A stretch of DNA of 49,209 bases. Origin: an uncultured Prevotellaceae bacterium (GTDB lineage: Bacteria > Bacteroidota > Bacteroidia > Bacteroidales > Muribaculaceae). Numbering within the stretch: position 1 is the stretch's first letter; each line of letters begins with the position of its first letter. Made by a program: the position numbers and the translations under genes. Below are positions 34,839 through 43,920 of the stretch, piece by piece. Location of the stretch: the NCBI GenBank assembly GCA_946186575.1, contig CAMHNO010000019.1, positions 1 to 49,209 of the forward strand, in the 5' to 3' direction. The notes below the pieces were generated by a model. That model had not been told where the DNA came from. It saw nothing but the letters and a program-made list of their open reading frames with translations, and did no database searches.

Positions 34839-36695
34839 ATGACCAAATACCGTAATCTTAACCAACAAGAGATAGATGTTTTAATTGCCAACGGATGCCA
34901 AGCCGAGGATTGGAACCAAGTGGCTGTGGCACGAGGATTTGACACCAACTGCCTGCATCGCGTCACATTCTACGGGTGGGCTCACCTGGGAGGATGCTGT
35001 GGCAGCATCGAGGTGAGCGAGGGATTTGTGAAGCGCTGTGGCATAAACAATGCCACATTAAGGAATGTGACCATTGGTGACAACTGCCTTATCGAGAACG
35101 TAGGCAACTACATGAACAATGTGATGGTTGGCAACGAGTGCCACATCAGCAACGTGTGCACAATTGAGACCCGCAGCGATGCCACCTACGGCCAGGGCGG
35201 CCTCATTTCGGTGCTGAACGAGGTGGGCAAGGGCAACCTGCTGCTCTTCGACGGCCTCAACAGCCAGCTCGCTGCACTCATGGTCAAGCAGTTTGGCAAC
35301 CGAGCCTTTCTCGAGGCACTCACAGCTCTGGTGCACAAGTTCATCGAGAAGAAGCGGCCACAGTGCAGCACCATTGGCAACAAAGTCACTATCATTAACA
35401 CCAACGAGATTACCAATGCCATCGTGGGCGACGGATGCCGCATCAGTGGCGCGTCGAGGCTGAGCAACTGCACCATCTCGAGCTCGGTCGAAAACCCAAT
35501 CACAATAGGCACAGGTGTGATTTGCGAGAACTCTATCATCAGCGGCGGTTCCAAGATAATCAACAGCGTGAAGATTGTGGACTGCATGGTGGGCGAGGCT
35601 TGCGAACTGAGCAACGGTTTCACCGCAGCCAGCAGCGTGTTCTTTGCCAACAGCTACATGTCGAATGGCGAGGCCTGCGCCGCCTTCTGCGGACCGTTCA
35701 CCGTGAGCCATCACAAGAGTTCGCTCTTGATTGGTGGCCAGTTCTCGTTCTATAATGCAGGTTCGGCTACCAACTTCAGCAACCATGCCTACAAGATGGG
35801 CCCCATGCACTATGGCATCCTCGAGCGCGGCACCAAGACCGCCAGTGGTGCCTATCTGCTCATGCCGGCCAACATTGGCACCTTCAGCGTGCTGTTTGGC
35901 AAGCTCATGTATCACCCCGACACGCGCGACCTGCCCTTCTCCTATCTCATTGCCTACGGCGACACCATGTTCATGGTGCCTGGGCGCAACTTTGCCACCG
36001 TGGGCCTCTACCGCGACATCCGCAAGTGGCCCAAGCGCGACAAGCGGCGCGCGGCCGACCGCAAGAGCATTGTCAACTTCGACTGGCTCAGTCCGTTCTC
36101 CATTGGCGAGGTGCTGCGTGGCAAGAAGATTCTGGAAAACCTCAGGGCCGCCAGTGGCGACAACGTGAGCACCTACAACTATCACGAGTATGTGATCAAG
36201 GCTCCGTTGCTGCGCAAGGGCATACGCTTCTACGACCTGGCCTTGCGCATCTACATGGGCGCGGTGCTCAAGCGTCACCGCCCGGTGGTGCCGTCGAGCA
36301 CGGTGGGCGAGGGCGACTGGATCGACCTCTCAGGAATGTTGCTCCCGCAGAGCGAGGAGCAGCGGCTCATCGACGACATTGTCACTGGCAGACTCGCCTC
36401 GATTGAGGACGTGCTCGGCCGTTTCGAGGCCATCCACAACAACTACAACGAGTATCGCTGGGCGTGGACCTATCGCATGATTCTCGACTACTATGGCATC
36501 GACAACATCGACGCCGAGGCCGTGGAGCGCATTCATGCCGACTATGTGGCGGCGCGTCGTGAGTGGATAGCTCTCATCCGAAAAGATGCCGAGAAGGAGT
36601 TCAACCTGGGCGACGTGGAGCAAGATGTGCTCGACGACTTCGTGTCGCAGCTCGAGAGCGAGGTCGACTTCGAGAACAACAAGCTCTATATGTAG
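34839..36695 (+). CDS. DUF4954 left-handed beta-helix protein
   Basis: A 618-residue cytoplasmic protein widespread in Bacteroidales. Residues about 60-300 show hexapeptide-repeat periodicity (VTIGDNCLIENVGNYMNNVM, VGDGCRISGASRL and similar), as in left-handed beta-helix acyl/nucleotidyltransferases. The block from about 300-400 (FYNAGSATNFSNHAYKMGPM) and the helical C-terminus (about 500-618) are family-specific. Its function is not known; sugar-phosphate or nucleotide-sugar modification is only a guess from the fold. Downstream lies the 73-bp repeat array. Confidence 0.85.
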   Translation: MTKYRNLNQQEIDVLIANGCQAEDWNQVAVARGFDTNCLHRVTFYGWAHLGGCCGSIEVSEGFVKRCGINNATLRNVTIGDNCLIENVGNYMNNVMVGNECHISNVCTIETRSDATYGQGGLISVLNEVGKGNLLLFDGLNSQLAALMVKQFGNRAFLEALTALVHKFIEKKRPQCSTIGNKVTIINTNEITNAIVGDGCRISGASRLSNCTISSSVENPITIGTGVICENSIISGGSKIINSVKIVDCMVGEACELSNGFTAASSVFFANSYMSNGEACAAFCGPFTVSHHKSSLLIGGQFSFYNAGSATNFSNHAYKMGPMHYGILERGTKTASGAYLLMPANIGTFSVLFGKLMYHPDTRDLPFSYLIAYGDTMFMVPGRNFATVGLYRDIRKWPKRDKRRAADRKSIVNFDWLSPFSIGEVLRGKKILENLRAASGDNVSTYNYHEYVIKAPLLRKGIRFYDLALRIYMGAVLKRHRPVVPSSTVGEGDWIDLSGMLLPQSEEQRLIDDIVTGRLASIEDVLGRFEAIHNNYNEYRWAWTYRMILDYYGIDNIDAEAVERIHADYVAARREWIALIRKDAEKEFNLGDVEQDVLDDFVSQLESEVDFENNKLYM

Positions 36696-36733
36696 AATGG
36701 AATAGTGAATTAGTAAGCTGCTCTACAGTAGTA

Positions 36734-37070
36734 GACAGGAGAGACAGGAGAGACAGGAGGGGCACTTCTCTTGTCTCTCTTGTACTTCATGTCTCTGAAT
36801 TATTATAGACAGGAGAGACAAGAGTAACAGGAGAGCAACACCCTTGTTTCTCCTGTACATCATGTCTTTGAATTATTTTGGACAGGAGAGACAAGAGTAA
36901 CAGGAGAGCAACGCTCTTGTTTCTCTTGTACTTCATGTCTCTGAATTATTTTAGACAGGAGAGACAAGAGTAACAGGATAGCAACGCTCTTGTCTCTCTT
37001 GTACTTCATGTCTCTGAATTATTTTAGACAGGAGAGACAAGAGTAACAGGAGTGCAACGCTCTTGCTTCG
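36734..37070 (+). repeat. Tandem array of a 73-bp dyad repeat, orientation A
   Basis: Unit starts (GACAGG) at 36734, 36808, 36881, 36954 and 37027, so four full units with period 73-74 bp plus a partial fifth. Each unit contains an internal dyad; in the fourth unit GAGAGACAAGAG (36959-36970) pairs perfectly with CTCTTGTCTCTC (36987-36998) with a 16-nt loop. The rest of the unit (CTTCATGTCTCTGAATTATTTTA-like tail) is conserved as well, so nothing in the unit behaves like a variable spacer. It lies directly downstream of the DUF4954 gene. Confidence 0.92.
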
Positions 37071-37333
37071 CTACTATTTGTGGTAAAACGCGCCTCTTTT
37101 TTTACATTTTATAATAAAAATTACAGCGTTTGTTGTGAGATTCGATTATTTCGCTTATATTTGCCAATTATTTTAGATGCGACCATTGGTTGCACAACTT
37201 TTTTTGAAAAAACATTTATTCCTGTCTTATTTTACATGATTAGCCTTCTCCATAGCCTTTTGTAAAATAATACTATCACATAATGATCATAAAATTAATT
37301 GAAATTACTATAAAATTAAATTGTTCAACAAAG
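37071..37333 (+). other. Leader and promoter region of the C10 protease gene
   Basis: Gene-free. It holds the promoter at 37133-37163 and a leader of about 165 nt with a possible weak hairpin TTTTACA/TGTAAAA (37230-37267). No riboswitch recognised. Confidence 0.5.
37133..37163 (+). promoter_or_regulatory. Promoter of the C10 protease gene
   Basis: TTG (37133-37135), 20 nt, TATATTTG (37156-37163). The predicted start near 37168 gives a leader of about 165 nt. Confidence 0.65.
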
Positions 37334-40300
37334 ATGAAAAAGTTACTATTACTAACTCTTGCCCTCGTTGTGGCATGCACCACAGCCTGGGCAGCCGACG
37401 TAGACTTGGCTAAAGCGCAAAGCGTGGCCAGGTCATTCATGTCGAAGCAAGTGGCCAATGGGCTCTTGAGGGCTGATGCAGCAAGCAACCTCAAACTTGC
37501 CAAAGCCGAACCCTCGGTGTTTAATCCAGCTGCGGTGGACTACTACATCTTCAATGCCGACAAATCCTATGTCGTTGTTGCAGGTGACGACCTTGCACCC
37601 GAAATTCTGATGTACGGTGAGGAGGGAACAATCGACCTTGACGACATTCCACCTGCAATGCAGTGGATGCTCAACAAGTACAAGTATCAGATTGACGGTC
37701 TCAAGGCTGGCACTTTGGTGCCTAACAACTACTCACCAAAGGCGACAACAGCGGTTGCTCCATTGGTAAACGCCAACTGGGACCAGAGTGCACCATACAA
37801 TAACCAATGTCCTACCAGTGGCAGCCAGCATGCTGTTACTGGTTGTCCTGCAACCTCGTTGGCTATGTGTTACTACAAGTGGAAATGGCCTACAACATTC
37901 CCTGCTGTAGCTGCTATATCAAGTTCTAACGGAATCGCCGCTGCAGCTCTGCCTGAACGTGCTGCCGACTGGAGCAACATCATAGATGAATATACTGGTC
38001 CTTCCAACTACAGTGCTACCACTGCACAGAAAGATGCTGTGGCTTGGCTGATGCGTTATGCTGGTCAGGCTATTCCTGATTATAGTTATGGAACCAGTGC
38101 CAGTGGGGCCAACGATCCAGAGATTTACCAAGGAGTTTTAAATATGGGTTACACCGATGCGCAATACCTGTTGCTCACTGAACTTCAAGGTTCATCATGG
38201 TCGGGTTACAGTAATGGTCCACAGCAATACACCGATGCACAGTGGAACGAATGGATGCTTGCTGAACTGCATGCTGGCCGTCCCATTGAGTATCTTGCAT
38301 ATGATTACACTAAAAATCAACTTTCGGGTCATGCCTTTAACGTGTTTGGCTGCGACAGTAACGGGAAATATTATGTGAACTGGGGTTGGAGCGGCGACAG
38401 CAACGGCTACTGCACACTACACAACTTCACCACCGCCACTGGTGCTACCGGTCAGTCGGGCACTTTTGTTTTCAATTATGGTGAGGCAATGATTATCGGT
38501 ATTGCACCTCCTGCAGGAGCACTTGGCCCAAATATTAACGTAAATCCAAGTTCGTTGTCATTCTCTGCAAGTGCAGGAAATAGCCAAACAAAAACAATAG
38601 CAATTACAGGTCGTAATCTTACCAGTGATGTTACTGTCTCACTCAATGATCCTAATGATAAGTTCTCAATAAGTGTAGATGGCATTAATGCTACTATAAA
38701 CTCTAAAGGTAATGTGAACCTCAAGGGCACAGGTTCTGTAACTATTCCTGTATCGAGTATTAGCACGACTTCTCCAGTCAACGTGAATGTGACCTTTAAG
38801 GGTGCTGATGAAGGAACATCTAACGCAACTTTAACTATTGTCAGCGATGGAGCCGAGACTAAAACCATTTCTCTTAAAGCTACTGTGAACGATGGCAATG
38901 TACCTGATGGATATGCTCAAGTGACACTGACAGTTGGTGATGTTTGGGGTGATGGGTCTGGTTATCAAATGCTTCTTGATGCAGATCATAATGCTTATGG
39001 CACTACAATTCCTACAACTGGTGGCTTAACTTCCAGTGGAAACGCAACAGCTGCTACTTATGCAGAGTTTGAGTACAAGATTCCTGAGAATGCTGATGGC
39101 GCTCTTACAACCCAAAACATTGTTATCAACGCTAGTGTTACAATCTTGATTCCTGCTGGTACTTATGATTGGTGTATCACCAACCCAACTCCAGGTGATC
39201 GTATTTGGATTGCTTCAACAAATGGTAACGTTGGCGGCCGTCAAGATGATTTTGAATTTGAATCAGGCAAATCTTATGAGTTCATTGTATCCTTAGATGG
39301 TTCGAATGATAGAGTAGATGTAAATCCCGCGGGCATTCCTGCTATCGTAAATGCCGAGCCAACAGCAACTACATCAGAAGTAACATGGACTCCTGGTCAA
39401 TTCAATGACTCATGGAACTTGCGTTATCGTCCATATGTAGATATTGTTAATACAAATCGTTTATGGGATTTCCCAGTTCCGGGATATGAAGATCAACTTG
39501 CTGAAGGATTTGTTATAAATGATGCTGACGGCGATGGCAAAAACTGGGGTCTTACTTATACTAATGACAGCAACACTGATGCATGCTTCTATTCTGATAG
39601 TTGGACCAGTTCTGACGGTTCTCTCACCCCCGATAATTATTTGATAACGCCTAATGTAACACTTGGCGGCACTCTCAAATTTAAAGCTTGGAACAAAAGC
39701 AGTCGTTACAAAGATAAGTTTTCGGTTTATGTGATGTATAATGATGGAGAGGACCATCTTGTGGCTCTTCAAACAGGAATCTCCCCAGGAACAACCCATC
39801 AAGAGTATACTTTTAGTTTGAGTAACTATTCTGGAATTGGTCAAATTGTTTTCCGTCATCATGACAGTGACGACATGATGACAGTCTACTTGGACGATAT
39901 TGAGGTTGTTGTGCCCAATCCAACACCAATTTTTGAGTGGATTTATGTCAATGACGTTGAAAGTCCTTACACTATAACAGGCTTGACTCCTGAAACCACC
40001 TATGAGGTACAAGTTCAGGGTGTGAACGAAATCGCTTCCAGTGCTTGGACAGCTTCTACATTGTTCACCACACTTGGAATTGAGGCGAAGACTCTTGCTC
40101 AGATTGAGAGCACTGGCTTGGATGGTGGCGTTGTGGGCCAGAGCTACACTATCAGTGACGACCTGGTGGCTGTTGACTATCGCTTGATTGAGAATGACGT
40201 TTATCTGTGGTGTAAAGACCTGGGTCACTCTAACAATCCCACAAATCCCGTTGGCGACCAAATCGACTTCATGCGCAATGCCGACATGACTGGTCCGGCA

Positions 40301-41059
40301 CAGGCAGGCGAATGGGATCAGAGCAACTGGGTAGTTCTCAAGCTCACTGGCCAGAGTGGAGCTTCTAAGGCCGCCGAAGTGAAGGGTTGCATCATCACTG
40401 GTGGTAGCATCACCGGCAAGTATGTCGACAACAGCAACTACATGATTGAGGTGACCGACAATGGCGAGGGCTTCGTTAAGGGCGCCGCAGCCGCTTACAC
40501 CCCCAACGTGTACTGCACATCTAACTTTGTTGAGGCCAACCTTGGCCAGCCTGGTGCTCAGACCGGGCTGAACGAGCCTTACTACTTCTTCATGAATCCT
40601 AAGATTCAGGAAATCTGCCGCATCACCTTTGCCATGTGGGACGGCTATAAGTTCATCGTGCCCACCAATAGTGGCTTCCCAGGCGTGATCAGCAACCTCA
40701 ATTGGGATTACAACACCGATGGTAATGGCACTCCTGTGCCATTCGCTGATGTAGAGCTTGTAAAGGACGAGATCTATAAGTTCGACGCAATAGTGACCAC
40801 CGCAAGCGTCAGCGGCGCTCCCATGCTCAAGGCCGGCGGCAGCGGCTACACAGTGGCTCCCATGAACCTCACTGGTGGTGGTAACATTGTCACGGCCATC
40901 AACGGCGTTTATACCGACGGCTACCGTGGCAACGTTGTGGGCGTTGAGTATGTCAACAGCGTTGGTCAGGTGAGCAGCACTCCGTTCAAGGGCATCAACA
41001 TTGTTGTGACCCGCTACAGCAACGGCAGCTCTACCAGCGTGAAGAAGGTCTTCAAGTAG
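37334..41059 (+). CDS. Secreted C10 (streptopain-type) cysteine protease with adhesin-like and FN3 domains
   Basis: A 1241-residue exported protease. Signal peptide 1-20 (TTAWA), an inhibitory prodomain (about 25-125), then the peptidase C10 domain (about 140-400) with Cys171 in VTGCPATSLAM, His333 in SGHAFNVFG and the NWGWSG block (Asn349, Trp350). Beyond it are Ig-like repeats (about 405-520), a further beta domain (525-700), a cleaved-adhesin-like domain (about 740-860, LITPNVTLGGTLKFKAWN, YLDDIEVV), an FN3-like segment (870-914) and a C-terminal domain. The last 75 residues (VEYVNSVGQ, GINIVVTRYSNG, VKKVFK) resemble a type IX secretion sorting tail. The ATG at 37334 starts the signal peptide directly. 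The middle of the gene is more AT-rich than its ends. Substrate unknown. Confidence 0.9.
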   Translation: MKKLLLLTLALVVACTTAWAADVDLAKAQSVARSFMSKQVANGLLRADAASNLKLAKAEPSVFNPAAVDYYIFNADKSYVVVAGDDLAPEILMYGEEGTIDLDDIPPAMQWMLNKYKYQIDGLKAGTLVPNNYSPKATTAVAPLVNANWDQSAPYNNQCPTSGSQHAVTGCPATSLAMCYYKWKWPTTFPAVAAISSSNGIAAAALPERAADWSNIIDEYTGPSNYSATTAQKDAVAWLMRYAGQAIPDYSYGTSASGANDPEIYQGVLNMGYTDAQYLLLTELQGSSWSGYSNGPQQYTDAQWNEWMLAELHAGRPIEYLAYDYTKNQLSGHAFNVFGCDSNGKYYVNWGWSGDSNGYCTLHNFTTATGATGQSGTFVFNYGEAMIIGIAPPAGALGPNINVNPSSLSFSASAGNSQTKTIAITGRNLTSDVTVSLNDPNDKFSISVDGINATINSKGNVNLKGTGSVTIPVSSISTTSPVNVNVTFKGADEGTSNATLTIVSDGAETKTISLKATVNDGNVPDGYAQVTLTVGDVWGDGSGYQMLLDADHNAYGTTIPTTGGLTSSGNATAATYAEFEYKIPENADGALTTQNIVINASVTILIPAGTYDWCITNPTPGDRIWIASTNGNVGGRQDDFEFESGKSYEFIVSLDGSNDRVDVNPAGIPAIVNAEPTATTSEVTWTPGQFNDSWNLRYRPYVDIVNTNRLWDFPVPGYEDQLAEGFVINDADGDGKNWGLTYTNDSNTDACFYSDSWTSSDGSLTPDNYLITPNVTLGGTLKFKAWNKSSRYKDKFSVYVMYNDGEDHLVALQTGISPGTTHQEYTFSLSNYSGIGQIVFRHHDSDDMMTVYLDDIEVVVPNPTPIFEWIYVNDVESPYTITGLTPETTYEVQVQGVNEIASSAWTASTLFTTLGIEAKTLAQIESTGLDGGVVGQSYTISDDLVAVDYRLIENDVYLWCKDLGHSNNPTNPVGDQIDFMRNADMTGPAQAGEWDQSNWVVLKLTGQSGASKAAEVKGCIITGGSITGKYVDNSNYMIEVTDNGEGFVKGAAAAYTPNVYCTSNFVEANLGQPGAQTGLNEPYYFFMNPKIQEICRITFAMWDGYKFIVPTNSGFPGVISNLNWDYNTDGNGTPVPFADVELVKDEIYKFDAIVTTASVSGAPMLKAGGSGYTVAPMNLTGGGNIVTAINGVYTDGYRGNVVGVEYVNSVGQVSSTPFKGINIVVTRYSNGSSTSVKKVFK

Positions 41060-41162
41060 GCCGTGAATGAGCTGACTTTTTAGAAAGTAGTTAGTAAATC
41101 AAGTGCAGTAGCGCGGCACGTGAGTGCTCATCGCAGGTGAGCCGCCGCCACTGCCATAGCGC

Positions 41163-41194
41163 AAAGGGCCACCCCACGTCCGGGGCGGCCCTTT
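41163..41194 (+). terminator. Terminator of the C10 protease gene
   Basis: AAAGGGCC-A-CCCC pairs with GGGG-C-GGCCCTTT around a 6-nt loop, followed by TGTTGTG. A strong GC-rich stem 100 bp past the stop. Confidence 0.75.
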
Positions 41195-41412
41195 GTTGTG
41201 CTGTTGCTCCTGTCCCCCCCAAAAAAAATAATAGTGTCTGATAAAACAAGGAGGGGGCGCCCTTTGGGCGAAATTAAAGTGCTGCGCACTAAAATTATGT
41301 AAGCACTTCGCGCTAAAATTTTAGTGAAATAGTCCCGGAAAATTTTAAAATAAAAATTTTAGAGCCGCAGGCTCTTTAATTTCCACTCCGCCAGGAGTGG
41401 CAAAAAATCAAA
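41195..41412 (-). repeat. Palindromic module mosaic, inverted copy of the block at the window start
   Basis: Gene-free. On the minus strand it carries, in the order seen at 280-415, the modules CCACTCC/GGAGTGG (41394-41400 and 41383-41389 on the plus strand), AGAGCC/GGCTCT (41361-41376), the A/T tract GGAAAATTTTAAAATAAAAATTTT (41337-41360 region) and the GCAC/GTGC hairpin (41302-41315). A CGCCC/GGGCG hairpin (41258-41270) adds a further module absent from the first copy. Confidence 0.75.
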
Positions 41413-41665
41413 GACATGATGTACAGGAGAAACAAGAGTGTTGCTATCCTGTTATTCTTGTCTCTCCTGTCTAAAAATAATTCAGAGACATGATGTACAA
41501 GAGAAACAAGAGTGTTGCTATCCTGCTATTCTTGTCTCTCCTGTCTAAAATAATTCAAAGACATGATGTACAAGAGAAACAGGAGTGTTGCTATCCTGTT
41601 ATTCTTGTCTCTCCTGTCTAAAATAATTCAGAGACATGATGTGCAAAAGAAACAAGAGTGTAACA
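41413..41665 (-). repeat. Tandem array of the 73-bp dyad repeat, orientation B
   Basis: Units begin with GACATGATGTAC at 41413, 41487, 41560 and 41633, spacing 74, 73, 73: three full units and a partial fourth. They are the reverse complement of the 36.7-kb array. The array ends about 35 bp before the rpsA promoter. Confidence 0.92.
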
Positions 41666-41700
41666 GGAGCATTTTTTTGAAAAAAATGTGGGCAAAGCGC

Positions 41701-41730
41701 TTGTTGTATAGAAAATTATGTGTACCTTTG
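41701..41730 (+). promoter_or_regulatory. Promoter of rpsA
   Basis: TTG (41701-41703), 19 nt, TACCTTTG (41723-41730), a perfect phylum match. The start near 41735 gives a leader of about 60 nt. Confidence 0.82.
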
Positions 41731-41737
41731 CAGTCGC

Positions 41738-41763
41738 GTTTCTCGGGAACGAATCTGAGAGAC
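41738..41763 (+). promoter_or_regulatory. Hairpin in the rpsA leader
   Basis: GTTTCTC (41738-41744) pairs with GAGAGAC (41757-41763, one G-U) around a 12-nt loop at the very start of the mRNA. Ribosomal protein S1 commonly represses its own translation through the leader, so this could be the target; that is inference. Confidence 0.4.
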
Positions 41764-41796
41764 CTGTGATTATTAACTTTTTTATTAACTATTTAA

Positions 41797-43590
41797 ATGA
41801 GCGAAGAATTAAAAAATTCTCCAATTTCACCCCTCGAGGACTTCGATTGGGATGCCTTTGAAAAGGGTGAAACCCAAAAAAATGAGTCTTACGAGGCTCT
41901 GGAAGCCGCCTACGACAAGTCGCTTGGCGCTATCAAGGACAAAGAAGTAACTGAAGGTACTGTTATCTCAATCAACAAGCGCGAGGTAGTGGTTAACATT
42001 GGCTACAAGTCGGACGGTATTATTCCTTACAACGAGTTCCGTTACAACCCCGACCTGAAGGTGGGTGACACCGTTGAGGTCTTTGTTGAGAACCAAGAGG
42101 ACCGCAAGGGTCAGCTCGTGCTCTCGCACAAGAAGGCACGCACTGCCAAGAGCTGGGAACGCGTTAACCAAGCGCTTGAAAATGATGAAATCATCAAGGG
42201 TTACATCAAGTGTCGCACTAAGGGTGGCATGATCGTTGACGTGTTTGGCATCGAGGCCTTCTTGCCCGGCAGCCAAATCGACGTGAAGCCCATCCGCGAC
42301 TACGACATGTTTGTCGACAAGACAATGGAGTTCAAGGTTGTGAAAATCAACCAGGAGTACAAGAACGTTGTTGTTTCGCACAAGGCTCTCATCGAGGCCG
42401 AGCTTGAGCAGCAGCGCAAGGAAATCATCGCCAAGCTCGAGAAGGGTCAGGTGCTCGAGGGTACCGTTAAGAACATCACCAGCTACGGTGTGTTCATCGA
42501 CCTGGGTGGCGTTGATGGTCTTATCCACATCACCGACCTCTCTTGGGGCCGCGTTAACAACCCTGCCGACATCGTGGAGCCCGACCAGAAGCTCAACGTT
42601 GTTATCCTCGACTTTGATGAGGAGAAGAAGCGCATTGCTCTGGGCTTGAAGCAGCTGCAACCACATCCATGGGACAAGCTCGACGAGAACCTGAAGGTGG
42701 GCGACAAGGTTAAGGGTAAAGTTGTTGTGATGACCGACTATGGTGCATTTGTTGAGATAGCACCAGGCGTAGAGGGTCTTATCCACGTGAGCGAGATGAG
42801 CTGGTCGCAGCACCTGCGCAGCGCTCAAGACTTCCTGAAGGTGGGCGACGAGGTAGAGGCCGTGATCCTCACCCTCGACCGCGACGAGCGCAAGATGTCG
42901 CTTGGCATCAAGCAGCTCAAGGAGAATCCTTGGGACAAGATCGAGGAGAAGTATCCCGTTGGTTCGAAGCACGCTGCCAAGGTTCGCAACTTCACCAACT
43001 TTGGTGTGTTTGTTGAGCTCGAGGAAGGCGTTGACGGTCTTATCCACATCAGCGACCTGTCATGGACCAAGAAGATTAAGCACCCAAGCGAGTTCACTCA
43101 GATTGGTGCCGACATCGAGGTTGTGGTTCTTGAGATTGACAAGGACAACCGCCGCCTGAGCCTTGGCCACAAGCAGCTCGAGGACAATCCTTGGGACAAC
43201 TTTGAGACCATCTACACCGTGGGCAGCATCCACGAGGGCACTATCACCGAGCTCCTCGACAAGGGCGCTGTTATCAGCCTGCCATACGGAGTTGAAGGCT
43301 TTGCCACTCCTAAGCACCTTGTTAAGGAAGACGGTACTCCCGCCAAGCAGGACGAGAAGCTCCAGTTCAAGGTTATCGAGTTCAACAAGGACGCTAAGCG
43401 CATTATCTTGAGCCACAGCCGCATCTTCGAGGATGAGCAGAAGGCTGAGGCACGCAAGGCACGCAAGGCAGCCGGCAAGCAGCAGCCCGAGGATCAGCCA
43501 GTGGCTTCGTCGAGCAACATCGAGAAGACTACTCTGGGCGACATCGACGCTCTGGCCGAGCTCAAACAGAAACTCGAGAAGGGTGAGTAA
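41797..43590 (+). CDS. rpsA: 30S ribosomal protein S1
   Basis: A 597-residue RNA-binding protein with six S1 domains (about 45-115, 130-200, 215-285, 300-375, 390-460, 475-545). Repeated blocks such as YGVFIDLGGVDGLIHITDLSWG, GAFVEIAPGVEGLIHVSEMSW and FGVFVELEEGVDGLIHISDLSW mark the four-fold core. The acidic N-terminus (SPLEDFDWDAFEKGE) and charged tail are typical for this phylum. It binds mRNA and the 30S subunit; in a group that lacks Shine-Dalgarno starts it probably matters much for initiation. Single gene, own promoter and terminator. Confidence 0.96.
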   Translation: MSEELKNSPISPLEDFDWDAFEKGETQKNESYEALEAAYDKSLGAIKDKEVTEGTVISINKREVVVNIGYKSDGIIPYNEFRYNPDLKVGDTVEVFVENQEDRKGQLVLSHKKARTAKSWERVNQALENDEIIKGYIKCRTKGGMIVDVFGIEAFLPGSQIDVKPIRDYDMFVDKTMEFKVVKINQEYKNVVVSHKALIEAELEQQRKEIIAKLEKGQVLEGTVKNITSYGVFIDLGGVDGLIHITDLSWGRVNNPADIVEPDQKLNVVILDFDEEKKRIALGLKQLQPHPWDKLDENLKVGDKVKGKVVVMTDYGAFVEIAPGVEGLIHVSEMSWSQHLRSAQDFLKVGDEVEAVILTLDRDERKMSLGIKQLKENPWDKIEEKYPVGSKHAAKVRNFTNFGVFVELEEGVDGLIHISDLSWTKKIKHPSEFTQIGADIEVVVLEIDKDNRRLSLGHKQLEDNPWDNFETIYTVGSIHEGTITELLDKGAVISLPYGVEGFATPKHLVKEDGTPAKQDEKLQFKVIEFNKDAKRIILSHSRIFEDEQKAEARKARKAAGKQQPEDQPVASSSNIEKTTLGDIDALAELKQKLEKGE

Positions 43591-43620
43591 ATCTCCATCG
43601 AACTTAACTCTTGAAAACGA

Positions 43621-43652
43621 AAAGCGCCAGGTCAACAACGACCAGGCGCTTT
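43621..43652 (+). terminator. Terminator of rpsA
   Basis: AAAGCGCC-A-GGTC pairs with GACC-A-GGCGCTTT (one A-A mismatch) with a 6-nt loop, followed by GTTTAAC, 30 bp past the stop. Confidence 0.85.
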
Positions 43653-43747
43653 GTTTAACACCAATAGCCATGAATTGACCATAAATTTTATTTAACCTGG
43701 GATATCAAACAACATTAACAACAAGAGAAAAATCAGGAAAAAACACA

Positions 43748-43905
43748 GACATTAAGTACAAGAGAAACAAGAGCGTTGCTATCCTGTTATTCTTGTTTCT
43801 CCTGTCTAAAATAATTCAGAGACATGAAGTACAAGAGAAACAAGAGCGTTGTCCTCCTGTTACTCCTGTCCAAAAAATCACAGACATGAAGTACAAGAGT
43901 GACAT
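43748..43905 (-). repeat. Third array of the 73-bp dyad repeat, orientation B
   Basis: Units start with GACATTAAGTAC at 43748, GACATGAAGTAC at 43821 (73 bp later) and again at 43883 (62 bp later, shortened). Same orientation as the array before rpsA. The rest of the gap from rpsA is gene-free. Confidence 0.88.
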
Positions 43906-43920
43906 GAGTTTGCGACTCTC

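Noticed and set aside
35058-36278. A 406-residue open frame on the minus strand opposite DUF4954
   Set aside because: Antisense shadow of a GC-rich gene; no family features and the DUF4954 protein is clearly real.
36734-37070. A CRISPR array
   Set aside because: The 73-bp unit is conserved over its whole length; there is no short constant repeat alternating with variable spacers of fixed size, and no cas gene is nearby.
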